NCBI RefSeq assembly: GCF_000004195.4
Contig: NC_030683.2
Location: forward strand, 86,887,410 to 86,951,409
DNA: 64,000 bases
Reading direction: 5' to 3'
From: Xenopus tropicalis
Lineage: Eukaryota > Chordata > Amphibia > Anura > Pipidae
Both the position numbers and the translations under genes were made by a program. Under the pieces are notes generated by a model. It did no database searches. It was not told the origin of the DNA and saw only the letters and a program-made list of their open reading frames with translations. Below are positions 1 to 11,423 of this stretch, one piece after another; positions within the stretch are counted from its first letter, which is position 1; every line of letters starts with the position of its first letter.

Positions 1-1610
1 TTAACAACTATGACCCTTAAAGTGTGTTGATTGTTAGCTATGATTTATATACAGTACATAGGCTTCTTGTTTTATCCGAATCTAAAGATTTCACAGCAAA
101 TTGAGACACTGTGATAAATATGTACAAAATCAGGGACATCACTATCAAATTTATCTAGAGGGTACAGCATGGCATCTCAACAACTTATTTTTAATAGACG
201 AGTTCATGATATTTCATGTAATCTAGTGCAGGAACACTTAAACTTACTCAAACTGTTCTATCTTATAAAAAATTATTATACATTATACTGAGATTATCTT
301 TCTGCTTAAACCCACAGGATTTTCATATCTCAAAGATACTTGGTTTAAAATTAATGCTTGGAAAGACTAAGCAACTTATTTTTAATTTTTTTCCATTTTG
401 TCATAGTTTTTATTTACCAGTAAGGTTTTTAATGGCAAAGCCTGATTTGCTGGTTATGTAAATCTGCATGTTGAAAAGTCCTTTAAACATTATACATTGC
501 AGTTCTATATTTTTTATACCATCTTGGGTGTGAAAAGTTCTTTCTACTAATATAAACCACATGGAGACGTGCATAGAATGAAACATGTGAATTAAGTGTA
601 ACAAAAATATGTTTCAGGCCTCTACCAAAACATTCCTGCAAGGGCATTTCTAAGAATAAGAAGAATTTAAAACAAAACTCAGGTCACTTTCTGAGAAATA
701 TTCCACCCAATGGCTCCCGAGTGACTTTTTCTTTACAGTTATTTTTATTAGATTTTTGAAAAATATGGGAGGAGACGTATTGGTAAGATGTATGTGTCTC
801 AAAATATACTGTATGATCATGGATTATACATTTTCTTACAGGTTTCAAATAAGTCTAAATTATTTTAGGCAAAGGGAATTGGAGGAAAGGTAAAGGGGAG
901 GATGTAGTACATGGAAAATCACAAACACCCAGCACCAAGGAAAACAAGAAGTGAATGGTCTATTGACAGTTGTAAAGGTTTATCTTGGACAAGAAAAATT
1001 GTCATTACAGGAATGCTTGATTGGTTCTGTCTTAGAATTTAGATGGGTTGAAAGAAAAAACAAGTAACAACATTCAGATTTGACATTGGGGCAGCCCCCC
1101 CCCCCCCCATCTGCTGTTGTATATAGTGGCTGCCCACCTTGCTTTACTTTATCAAGGGACTATCACTAATGATGAGGGAAATCACACATTTAGCTTCTGA
1201 AACTTCTTTTTTTAAATAAAATGTATGAGATTGTTTTCAAGATTTATTATAGGGGATCAATCAGTTATTAAGACATGTATTTGCATTCAAATGCTCTTAA
1301 ATTGCTCTTCTGGGAAAACGAAAGCTAGGCTTACTAGTTGAATTGCATCAGAATTTTTTTTTTCTTTTACAAATAACAATAACCTGCTTCACTATATCAT
1401 GTCAACTGATAATAAAGCTCAGAAAGATGTCAACATTAATGAGGAAAGTAGATGTCCATTATGATTTGTATGCTGCAAGGAAAAGAAAATAGTTTCCAGC
1501 GACAATGAGAGTAATTCTGTTATTTCTCAGATGCTGTAAGCCCAAGATATTAATAGAAATGTATGAATTTTAATACATACAGGGCATAAATAAAAACAAA
1601 AAAGTTCTTT
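1..1610. other. AT-rich non-coding sequence
   Basis: No convincing gene or recognised element is visible. Open frames here are short and have no homology I recognise. A run of 14 C lies at 1095-1108, and there are several short A or T runs. Confidence 0.5.
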
Positions 1611-1844
1611 ACACTAAAGGGCAAATTTATCAAAATGTGAGTTTAGAGCTTAATACATAAAAACTCACCCACGTTTTGTTCATTCCTATGGGATTTTTAG
1701 AAGTGTGTTTATGAAATAGTGAGTTCTAACTTTAACCCATTGATAAATAGGCTTCTAAGCATTCCATAGGAATGAACAGAATGTGGGTGCGTTTTTATGT
1801 ATTAAACTGTAAACTAGTATTTTGATAAATCTGCCATTTAGTGT
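1611..1844. mobile_element. Foldback MITE with about 83-bp inverted arms
   Basis: Two arms (1611-1694 and about 1762-1844) are inverted copies of each other. Both begin ACACTAAA, then a variant of GGCAGATTTATCAAAA, then a shared TTTAATACATAAAAAC-type core and ATTCCTATGG at the inner end. The spacer is about 67 bp. There is no coding capacity, so this is a non-autonomous foldback DNA element. No target duplication could be read with certainty. Confidence 0.7.
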
Positions 1845-3197
1845 TCTGACAAAATGTAGCAGCGTTTTTGTGACTTTTTTGTCCAGGCAAAAACATTGGC
1901 TTATTTTTCAGCAGCATCTAATTTATTTTGTGAATGGAAGGTTTTTGGTTATTACTATATAGCTAGTCATCTTGATTAGTAAATATAATATAGAGAAAAT
2001 CTGAAAAATTTGTAGGGCCCTATCTCACTGTATATAAAGAGCGTGGTTTATAGCAAATCAACTGACATTTAACAGGTGAAATTAGGATAATCATTTTTTT
2101 CTGACAGTCGGCCCCCTTGATTCGCTTTGTGTGCTGTAATAATGACCTCAGATGTGTGGCATGGTGTGTGAAATGGCAGCAGCTGTTACTAAGTCTCTGG
2201 ATGCTGTGATAGTAAGGTAAAACTTCTTCAAAGATAATAACTATTGTATACTGCTAACCGCGGTATCAAATGTTAAAATAAAAGCAAAGAGGAAAATATT
2301 ACTTCACAAATGCACAGACATATTAAAAATTCACAACCATTTCTACATGTGTTAATATAAATATAAATTTTAATGACTAACAAAAATGCAAATATTTTCA
2401 AACCAGTTCTGTTTATTTCAGTTTAATGTGCCTTTGTATACTAAATGCCAACTCAATACATTCTGTTCGTAATGAATGAGCCTAATGCCTTAGCATTAGA
2501 GAACAACTGAAACTCAAGGGCTGGATGTATCAAAACAAAGTGTCCCTAAGTGCTCCCTTTCCTTTCTCCATGCAATTTGGTTTATTAATTAAATCACATT
2601 TAAAGGTGTACGAAAGCTTAACAAAGAAATAATGTAGAAATGCTGCACATTATATTTTGGGTTACTGTTCTAGCCCAAGGCAACCACATCCCCTTTAGCA
2701 GAGAAGATCTGTGCCACAGAAGATGCCCAAGTAGCTCTCCATCTTCTTTTTGGCTAAATCACAGCATAAGCTCTGTGCTGCTGTCAGATACCCAAGCTTA
2801 GGGACCAACTTACAATGTACTTTATATACAAGGGTGATCAGTAATTAATTTAGATTTGCATTGCATGGCAGCTCAGAAACCAGTGCAACTAGCATCAGAT
2901 TTAATAATCAGCCCTGTACCATCAGCTTTTACAACTGATAAACCGTACTTCCTGCTTAACACTTTGCAACAACTTCTAAGCTTAGCTTCTCAAATGACGA
3001 TCAGAGCAGACTAAGCATTTGCATTTTCACTTACACTTCTAATGAAATTCAATATGGTGACCCCCATGTTTACAATTTTAAAAGTTTGGATCATTGCTCA
3101 CAGGCAGGGATCAGCAGTTTTTGGGTTTGCACAGAATTACCTAGAGACACAACACTAAAGGAGACTTGTAACAACCTCATCTCTCCTGACTTTATAG
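1845..3197. other. Intergenic sequence, no recognised element
   Basis: AT-rich, without repeats I can name. A short segment near 2150-2215 ends in a GTAAGG donor-like site, but it lacks a good acceptor and was not called as an exon. Confidence 0.4.
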
Positions 3198-3214
3198 CAA
3201 ATATCCCTTCTACC
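3198..3214. repeat. Left target-site duplication of a LINE insertion
   Basis: The 17-mer caaatatcccttctacc occurs here and again, identically, at 4225-4241. The two copies flank a degenerate LINE, as expected for target-primed reverse transcription. Confidence 0.75.
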
Positions 3215-4224
3215 CAACTTCATATATTGGCCTCACCAATATCTGGGAGATCTTATGGAACACTCAGCCTTCCCAACATATGCACAGATCTGAGAGAAAA
3301 CTCAACAACCTACTCTTCCCTTTTATAAATATTTGCAGCTGCGATCAGTGTTCAGGGACCAATTTGCCACTCTCACCCCTCAGCTCATTTCTTTAACAGT
3401 GGAGGCTACTCTTCATTCTAGTAATCCAGCAAAGCTCACCTCAAATCTATGTCAAAATTTACTCTCAGCAGGCCCCAAACCCTTTCACTCCGCACAAATA
3501 TGATGGACTTCCCAAATACCAGCACTCACTCAAGACGATTGGGAAGAGGCAACAGACACCATGTATAATTGTCTCATATCTACTAAAGGCAGATTAATAC
3601 AGTATAAAATCTTTCATCACCTGTATATCACACCATTAAGGTTGGACCAGATGGGCCGTACCCCAACAGATCATTGCCCGAGATGTCATATCATATGATT
3701 TGGTCATGTCCCCATATCGCTAAGTTCTAGTCATAAGTGACTAACTATCTATCGAATAACTTAGCCTTCCCTACTGTGGCTGCTCCTGACACCTGCTTGC
3801 TACAGAATACTGTTGTTCAGCGCACTGGATGGGCCCTACCCTCCCCACCATTACAGCCTGGAAGAATCTAGTGAATACTTTTGCTCCTCTATATAAACTT
3901 ACATTTCAGACTAGGGGCACACATGATAAATTTGACAGAGTTTGGCGGCCCTTGTTATGACCTAGAGGGAAACTGAGGGATTACACTTCCATATACATTG
4001 TAAGACTCCCAGGGTCTTCCCACCTTTTTCTGCCACATCCTGAATACCTAGTTCAGTTGGTTGACGGACCCAATATGCTGGAACACCTATCCTATAATTT
4101 TAACATTTGTAACAAACTTTAGAGATAGACCTGGAAAAGAAAGACCAGCGTGTTTTCCTTATTGCATTGTAAAATGTGTTATTTTATGTTTTTGTTTGCA
4201 TGATAATTAATAAAATGCACCTTT
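3215..4224 (+). pseudogene. 5'-truncated L1/Tx1-type LINE, ORF2 C-terminal remnant
   Basis: Reading across stops, the translation aligns with the C-terminal half of the LINE at 26541-27976. Shared blocks include YKYLQLRSVFRDQFATL, DDWEEATDTMYNCLIS, RLIQYKIFHHLYITP and a CPRCH zinc-knuckle-like motif followed by a degraded HMVW-CP block. Stops interrupt the frame, for example near 3290 and 3700. The 3' end is AT-rich and carries TAATAAAATG just before the second target duplication. The reverse transcriptase and endonuclease domains are missing, so the copy was inserted 5'-truncated and is dead. Confidence 0.8.
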
Positions 4225-4241
4225 CAAATATCCCTTCTACC
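4225..4241. repeat. Right target-site duplication of the LINE
   Basis: Exact second copy of the 17-mer at 3198-3214. Confidence 0.75.
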
Positions 4242-4603
4242 AGAGCATAGTTTCTAAAGCAGACATTTGAACCAGATGCTATATTTACATTAAATGTGGT
4301 CAGTTTGCAGTCAATGCAACCCAGAAACTTTATATAGTAGTGTCTCTGATCTGAAAATATTATATTGGAGGCAAATAAACTAGAAAGTGTAAAATATTTG
4401 TTGAAACAGCAAATCAAGGCAATAATGCCACTGTTTCCATTCATGTTTCTACCTCTGTTATGTGTGAGAAATGTCAATGCCACTTTTGCTAACATGCAGA
4501 ATCAGAATAAAAAAAACAAAACATAATTTTGTTCAAATAGTAGAACATTTTTGCCTACTCCCCCAGGAGATCTGCTCTGGCAATATCCTCGACTCTCCTA
4601 GTA
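4242..4603. other. Intergenic, no feature seen
   Basis: AT-rich unique sequence; both ORFs here are short and lack recognisable domains. Confidence 0.4.
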
Positions 4604-5539
4604 CAGGTATGGGATCCCTTATCCGGAAACCCAATTTCCACGAAGCTCCAAATTATGGAAAGCCTCTCTCCCAAAGACCCCATTTTAATCAAATAATTCA
4701 GATCTGTAAAAATAAAACAGTACTTTTTATTTGATCCAAACTAACTTCTTCACCAGAGGACATGGCCCCTGCTGTGGAACCATTGTTTAGCCTTTGGTTG
4801 CTATCTGATACATAGATACATATAGTACTTTATACTTCAGATGCAGCTTTTCATGTCCTGCTCTCTTATTCTACTAGAAAATTTTGGCCAGAGAGTTAAT
4901 TAACACAGGTAAGTGCTAAGACTCATACTGGCTGGTATAGAGTGACTTCTAACTGACCATCTATGTCTTTATGGTTGAAAGTTATAAAGTCAGTTGCCCA
5001 TTACTGAAGAAAATGAACAATATCAAACCATTCCTTTGCACACCTATGTTCCCTGGATTGGTTTCCATCTGTCATTTACTGTAATTCATGGCTAGTGTCC
5101 AGTTATAGACTAGCATCCAGTCACAGAGACACTAGTCATGGACATGTGGGAAAATTTGTTGCGCTTCAAAAAAAAATTGCGGTTGTGTCAAAAATAGGTG
5201 CAGTCATGTTTTCGCCGCATGTTTTCCTGTTGTTTCACAAATTTTCAGTGAACCGAAATGGGACAACTAATTAACCTAATTCAATGATCCCCTCAAGATG
5301 ACTGGGAGTGAGAAAGTCAGAAGTCTTTAAAAAAATCCTGTTGCTTATTTACTATGATGGCTGCCATTTCTATTTTATATCTTGTATTTGATAAAAGTAC
5401 TGTTTCATTATTACAGATTATAGGAAATCATTTAAAAAATATATAATTATTTCTTTACTATGAAGTCTATGGCAGAAGGCCTTCCCATAATTTGGAGATT
5501 TCTGGATAACAGGTTTCCGGATTAGGCATTCTATACCTG
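4604..5539. mobile_element. CAGGTATGGGATCC-family element, composite
   Basis: The left end CAGGTATGGGATCCCTTATC at 4604 and the right end (reverse complement CAGGTATAGAATGCCTAATC) at 5539 are inverted. Both continue into the CGGAAACC, CCAAATTATGG and CCATTTTAATCAAATAATT blocks seen in the copies at 20197 and 49648. The usual short interior is replaced by about 650 bp of other sequence. That insert includes part of a TTCGC-type MITE (about 5145-5265, GAAAATTTGTTGCGC to GAACCGAAATGGGAC). This is a non-autonomous DNA transposon; superfamily not determined. Confidence 0.65.
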
Positions 5540-6339
5540 CACTCATTAACAGACCAACCTAAGACTGTCTTGTAACAGGTAAAATAACTTTCCGCAAATT
5601 GTTAATTATTTTCTAGATTATCTTAATTATATTGTAGGGTTCAAGTCCAATAAGAATGACAGATGACACATAAGACATATGTAATGTTTAGTAACATATT
5701 GTATGCAACATATATATGAGAAGAAATTATAAAAACTGTACTTCTGCACTTCTGCAATTTAATAAAGTAAAAAGTCAATATATTGCTTCCATGGCAATTT
5801 CATATTTCTCTTGGCTCAGACATAGAGAAAGGGCAAGTATAATTTGCAGCAGTTTTAGCTTCTCTGTTTACCCAATCATGTTAAATATTTGTGATTTAAA
5901 TTGGCTAGTATATTTACAGTTTCAATATTTTGTAGGCAAAGACTTTTAAAAAATGAATAAATAAATGCTAACAACTGTGCTTGTGTAGTAAATGTAATTG
6001 TATTTAAAATTCTCTTTAAACCTCCCTTGCTGGCTCTTTCTTTTATTCGCACATTGCTCCTTCAGCCCTAAAAGGCATTTGGTAGTTTTGTTTTGATTTT
6101 CTTTTTCAAATGTATGCCATATATTATGAATGAAATATGAGGATACAATACAAGTGCAATCTGATTTGCAGAAGTGTATGCATATAACACTCACAAATTA
6201 CACACCAAAAATATTGTTCTTTCTCTTATTTAATGCTATTTTTCCCAATTAATGCAGAATAATTTACAGCAGTGAGGGAGAAAATCCCTCCCTTGTTTTA
6301 TTTAAATTACATCTTTCTCTCTTTCTTATTTCCCAACAG
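5540..6339. other. Intergenic AT-rich sequence
   Basis: No recognised repeat or gene. The last 30 bases form a strong polypyrimidine tract ending in CAACAG, which is the acceptor of the candidate exon that follows. Confidence 0.4.
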
Positions 6340-6463
6340 GTTTCACAATGTAAATGAAAAAAAAAACCATAAAAAAATGGATAACCCTGGAATCTACTTA
6401 AGGCTTTTGGAACAATTTGCACCTGAAGAATATACAATAGGAAATTATAACTGTTGTCTCTAA
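6340..6463 (+). CDS. Candidate terminal exon, unidentified
   Basis: A pyrimidine-rich tract (ctttctctctttcttatttc) ends in ccaacag at 6339. The open frame after it reads FHNVNEKKNHKKMDNPGIYL, continues RLLEQFAPEEYTIG and stops at 6461-6463. It would be entered in phase 2. I recognise no protein family, and no upstream exon can be tied to it. An ATTAAA lies downstream near 6610. It could equally be a chance ORF next to a pyrimidine tract. Confidence 0.22.
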
Positions 6464-6931
6464 CTGCTTTTAGCTATTACATTTAGGTTGTTCCTACATT
6501 CTTAATTTTATTCAAATATGTGTTTCCGTGTATATCATTACATTTGGCCTACTACATGTTTTTTATGTCCTGCCTTATATGGTCCATACCTTTAATGAAA
6601 TGCTCATTCAATTAAAGCAAAACGCAACTGTATTACTTTTAGCTGTCAGGATAAAAAACTCTATTACCCATAAAGTGTTTCAGGGGACCGGTGTGCACTA
6701 TTACCTTGTGTATGCATGCTTCACTGTGCATTCTGGCTAGACACGCAGCTGGATGGGCACAAGCGCACTAACATCTCAGTGCACGCCGCATCCGCAATTA
6801 TGTCATTTTGACGCAGAATTTGAAATTTAATCTTTGGTTTTGTGTATTCAGTTCCTGCCCAAGCCTTGTTTTATTTCTGATTTTCTGGTTTTTGCCTCTC
6901 TGCCTAATTTTTTGACCAAGAAAGTTCTAAA
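6464..6931. other. Intergenic, no feature seen
   Basis: Unique-looking AT-rich sequence leading into the minisatellite. Confidence 0.4.
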
Positions 6932-7912
6932 TCTGCCCTTACCTCTAACTCAGATTATGATTCTGTTCTCAGTCTGCCCTTACCTCTAACTCAGATTATG
7001 ATTCTGTTCTCAGTCTGCCCTTACCTCTAACTCAGATTATGATTCTGTTCTCAGTCTGCCCCCAACTCTAACTCAGATTATGATTCTGTTCTCAGTCTGC
7101 CCTCACCTCTAACTCAGATTATGATTCTGTTCTCTGTCTGCCCCCAACTCTAACTCAGATTATGATTCTGTACTCAGTCTGCCCCCACCTCTAACTCAGA
7201 TTATGATTCTGTTCTCAGTCTGCCCCCAACTCTAACTCAGATTATGATTCTGTTCTCAGTCTGCCCTCACCTCTAACTCAGATTATGATTCTGTTCTCTG
7301 TCTGCCCCCAACTCTAACTCAGATTATGATTCTGTTCTCAGTCTGCCCCCAACTCTAACTCAGATTATGATTCTGTTCTCAGTCTGCCCTCACCTCTAAC
7401 TCAGATTATGATTCTGTTCTCTGTCTGCCCCCAACTCTAACTCAGATTATGATTCTGTACTCAGTCTGCCCCCACCTCTAACTCAGATTATGATTCTGTT
7501 CTCAGTCTGCCCCCAACTCTAACTCAGATTATGATTCTGTACTCAGTCTGCCCCCAACTCTAACTCAGTTTATGATTGTGTTCCCAGTCTGCCCCCACCT
7601 CTAACTCAGATTATGATTCTGTTCTCAGTCTGCCCTCACCTCTAACTCAGATTATGATTCTGTTCTCAGTCTGCCCCCAACTCTAACTCAGATTATGATT
7701 CTGTTCTCAGTCTGCCCTTACCTCTAACTCAGATTATGATTCTGTACTCAGTCTGCCCCCACCTCTAACTCAGATTATGATTCTGTTCTCAGTCTGCCCT
7801 TACCTCTAACTCAGATTATGATTCTGTTCTCAGTCTGCCCTCACCTCTAAATCAGATTATGATTCTGTTCCCAGTCTGCCCTTACCTCTAACTCAGATTG
7901 TGATTCTGTTTA
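6932..7912. repeat. Minisatellite, 41-bp unit, about 24 copies
   Basis: The unit starts TCTGCCCTTACCTCTAACTC and continues AGATTATGATTCTGTTCTCAG. Successive starts at 6932, 6973 and 7014 give a 41-bp period. Units differ mainly at CCCTTACC, CCCCAACT or CCCTCACC and at TTCTCAG or TACTCAG. Variant types recur in the same order, which suggests block duplication. As 41 is not a multiple of three, coding is unlikely. Confidence 0.95.
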
Positions 7913-8266
7913 ACCCTTGCCTCTACCTTGCAATTGATTTTACTCTGCTGCTTTAGGTTTTCGCTGTCAATCTGCAGCAAAACGTTCTGGGCCCCAAAAG
8001 GGCCTTGGTGGTTCTGGCAGGGCACTCCTGTCCACTCTATGGGAACTCTATGGGAACGATGATTTTAGCAGAGTTCCTATATCACAGTTGTGACTGACAT
8101 ATTTTTAGAATGCTAAAAATATATGCCTCTGATTTCTGCAGCAGCTCACTTGGTTTTAGGGGGTGAAATTTGAATATGCATTTTTTCAGTCAAAATTTGA
8201 TAACTTGAATATTAGATGCTATAAATCGCAATTGCAGTTTTCCATAATTGTGTTCTTATGCTACTA
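7913..8266. other. Intergenic, no feature seen
   Basis: Unique-looking sequence between the minisatellite and a MITE end. Confidence 0.4.
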
Positions 8267-8340
8267 CAGGTATGGGATCCATTATCTGGAACCCCTTTAT
8301 CCAGAATGTTCCAAATTAAATTGTGGTTAAGACATTTTTA
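8267..8340. mobile_element. Left-end fragment of the CAGGTATGGGATCC family
   Basis: Starts CAGGTATGGGATCCATTATC and runs on through CCAGAATGTTCCAAATTA, then the similarity stops. No right end is seen, so this is a truncated copy. Confidence 0.65.
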
Positions 8341-8618
8341 TCTCTGTAATGCAATGTATATTGCCCTTCATTGTTAGGAAAGCTCCTTTCCACTACGCTA
8401 CAACTGTTCTTCAAATAAAATTTTACTGTCTAAATATCTTGTCTAACTTAAAATATATGTCTAACTTTATCCCAGTTGCTCAGGCCAGAAATTCTTCAAA
8501 CCAGGTTGACCAAAACCATAATTTCATTTACCATTAATTATGCACTGTATTGAATGCAGCTGTCTCAACAAGCAGCAGATGTGGAAGGCAAGGGCTAGAT
8601 TAATGTTGTCTGCCAGGG

Positions 8619-8630
8619 CCCCCCCCCCCC
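8619..8630. repeat. Poly-C tract
   Basis: Run of 12 C. Confidence 0.9.
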
Positions 8631-8719
8631 AATCCGGTGAAATACTTCATAGGTAAATTGTGGCTTGGATTCACAGAATGCTTGTTCATCCTTAGGAATG
8701 AAAAAAGTTAAGACATGTA

Positions 8720-8999
8720 GGGGCCGATTTACTAATCCACGAATGGATCGAAAGCGCCCGAATGCATTTTTTTCGTAATGATCAAAATTTTGCGATTTTT
8801 TCGTCGCCATCGCGACTTTTTCGTAAATTGTCATGACATTTTCATAGCCATTACGACTTGCGCGAATTGTCGCGACTTTTTCGTAGCCGCGACGGCAACT
8901 AAAAAATTGCAAAAAATACGAAAAAGTCGCAAAATGTTCGTTTCCAATCCGATTTTTTCCCATTACGGATTCGGATTCGTGGATTAGTAAATCAGCCCC
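8720..8999. mobile_element. Foldback MITE, GGGGC(C/T)GATTTACTAATCC ends
   Basis: Left end GGGGCCGATTTACTAATCCA and right end (reverse complement GGGGCTGATTTACTAATCCA) match over about 25 bp. The interior is rich in TTTTTCG and GCGACT motifs. The apparent ORFs on both strands are by-products of self-complementarity. Non-autonomous; target duplication uncertain. Confidence 0.75.
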
Positions 9000-9250
9000 G
9001 TAGTTAAGTTTAGAAAAGCGAAGGACTTTAAAGGGTTAAGTAAATGAGATTTGAACTGTAGTTTGTCCTGTTTAGGCAAGGGGAAAAGAAATCCAATGTG
9101 AGACACCCTTTTTCCATCATGGTGAACAGAATTTCTCTGCTCATTATTACACCAAGTAAAATAGATTGTGCTGGATTATCTGTACATTTGGTTAGTATGT
9201 ACAACAATTCAACTATGTATAACTTGTTTTAATGCATACTGATTATTGTT

Positions 9251-9302
9251 TCAAAGAAAAACTATAACCCCAGAATAAATACTTATATAAACCACATATA
9301 TA

Positions 9303-9351
<49 letters not shown>

Positions 9352-9756
9352 TAAATATTGCCCTTTTACATCCTTTCCCTTGAGCCACCATTTTGTGATG
9401 GGCTTTGTGCTCCCTCAGAGATCACCTGACAGGAAGTGAGGCAGCTCTAACTGTAACAGGAAGTAGTGTGGGAGCAAAAGACAAAACACTGTCCATTAAT
9501 TGGCTGATGGGGCCTAGCATGTATCTGTGCCTTGGCTTGTTTGTGTGCACTGTGAATCCTATGACCCCAGGAGGTGGCCCTTAATTCTTAAAATGGCAAT
9601 TTTCTATTTAGGATTACCCAATAGCACATATTACTAAAAAAGTATATTTTTATGAAAATGGTTTATTTAGATGAAGGAGGGTTTTACATATGAGCTGGTT
9701 TATGCAATATATTTTTTATAGAGGCTACTTTGTTTGGAGGTATAGTTTTCCCTTAA
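9251..9756. mobile_element. T2-like MITE, copy 1
   Basis: The termini are inverted: AAAGAAAAACTATAACCCC on the left and GGAGGTATAGTTTTCCCTTAA on the right. TTAA plus AAGGG ends fit the Xenopus T2 family as I remember it. The body (CATCCTTTCCCTTGAGCCAC, then CTCCCTCAGAGATCAC, then GATTACCCAATAGCACATA) is shared with the copy at 18772-19157. A TA microsatellite sits in the left arm. Confidence 0.65.
9308..9349. repeat. (TA)n microsatellite
   Basis: About 20 uninterrupted TA dinucleotides inside the T2-like MITE. Confidence 0.95.
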
Positions 9757-11297
9757 TGGTTGTTTTCATTGCCTCATATTTCCTACCACTGTATTGCTAT
9801 AATGTTCTGCTTATACCACATGCATGCATGCACAAGATGAATTATTAGGTAAAGTGTGTACAGTATTGTGTAAAATTGACTTGTTTTAAACATATGGGCC
9901 CAAAACTGGCCAAAAACCATTCACTTACATTCATAAGCTATACTTACATATTTATATATATGTAGTAACTATTGTATATCACTGTCCCATGTGTGTAAAT
10001 TTTCACAACGATTACCATTTTGTTTTGGAATGATTTTGGAATTTAACTGAGCCACAAAAATAGAGCAGTTCTGTCTATAATAACTATAGAATTCTTTCTT
10101 TTGTAATTGAAAAAACTCCTCAAGTTAAATATATTAACATGTTCTCTATTTAAAGGACAGAATACTGAATGAGAATAGTATCCTAATTTAGAAGTTCATT
10201 TATGCTGCTTATACAGCTATAGTTATATATTACTCTATATCAATTGTGAGACTCAGTAGTTTTCCAATGTTCTTAGCTACAACAACTGTTTTTTTACATT
10301 TGAATTCAGAAAGTCCTTTTGAAAGTCTGTGTATTGTTAAGCATAGTTTAAACAGAAAGAAGTTGGAACAAGCCAGAAAATTAGGGAATCTTCTTGCCAA
10401 TCATTCATTATATTCTCTCTCTTTCATAGGTTCACACCTGTTCAAAAAAAAGCAGCATTAATGAAGTTGTCTCTCTGTCTACTCTCTCCTATAGATATGT
10501 GTCAAGACTCCATTAAAGGTCATTAGATATGAATGGCATGCTGCAGGAATTGAGATGAAGATAACATTTTCACCTATGTTATGATTTATGATGATACATT
10601 AATGTGGTAATTTACTGTACCTATCATTTAAATGCACTAGGCACTAGGTTAAGAGCCCAGCTCCAGTACAAGGCTCCTTCATATCCTGCTCCCAGCAGTA
10701 ATTCCTTACTTGCATGTCTAAATGATGTGCAAGTTAGGCAGGTAAGGGCATGATGGGGGTTCCTGTATGCCTCCCCCAGCCTCCTCCTTGTGAATATAGA
10801 GCTGCTGATCATGTTCAGTGCTGTATTCAAGTGGGGGATACAGGTCTTTGGCCTCCATAATGATGAACAAGTTAGGTAACAGGTATAAGGGTCCAGGTTG
10901 GTGTATTACTCACCTTCCTAGGAAAAGCATGACCATTGCACCAAGGATTTAAGTAGCAAGAAAAATAAAATCATATTTAGCCTGTTATACATTCTAGTAA
11001 TGCCGATGAGTAAAAAGGAGGGAGAAATGCAGCCAAATGTATGTATGTATTTGTAAATTTTCCTGTGCAACCCTTGGGTTTGGCTGTTAATATATATCTT
11101 TTCATATTTTGCAACAATACAGATTATTTGGTACAGCAATTTTTCTGCACTGTTCTTTAACACTGCAGGAACACAAGTGAAAGGAGAAACTCAGTGCAAT
11201 GTAATAGTTCTGTAGATTTGTGTATTATTTTATTTTAGTACATGTAAGCAATTACTTTATATTACATTTCTCATTTCACTCATATTCCTCATTACAG
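9757..11297. other. Non-coding sequence upstream of the candidate exon
   Basis: No recognised repeats. The last 30 bases are T- and C-rich and end in an acceptor. If the exon that follows is real, this is intronic. Confidence 0.4.
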
Positions 11298-11423
11298 AAC
11301 ACTGCAGAAGAAAATGCTGTACTATTAAAACAAATGATGAGACAAGTACAAGGAGAAAAGGAGAATCAAAAGGACATTTTAAACATTTTTACTGAACTTA
11401 TTTATGAAAGAAGAAGAGCAGAG
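11298..11423 (+). CDS. Candidate internal exon of a coiled-coil protein
   Basis: The tract catttcactcatattcctc plus attacag precedes the exon and gttaat follows it. The exon is 126 nt, exactly 42 codons, open throughout and phase 0 at both ends. It reads NTAEENAVLLKQMMRQVQGE, then KENQKDILNIFTELIYER and RRAE. The composition is that of an alpha-helical coiled coil: leucine and isoleucine at heptad-like spacing, many Glu, Lys and Gln, and no Pro. Such a clean symmetric exon is unlikely by chance. I could not name the gene, and no neighbouring exon was identified in the window. Confidence 0.5.

Noticed and set aside
2141..2220. Possible small exon ending in GTAAGG (peptide MCGMVCEMAAAVTKSLDAV)
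   Set aside because: A donor-like site is present, but the presumed acceptor (ATGACCTCAG) lacks a pyrimidine tract and there is no recognisable homology.
8595..8987. ORFs of 122 and 69 codons on opposite strands
   Set aside because: Both arise from the self-complementary MITE at 8720-8999.
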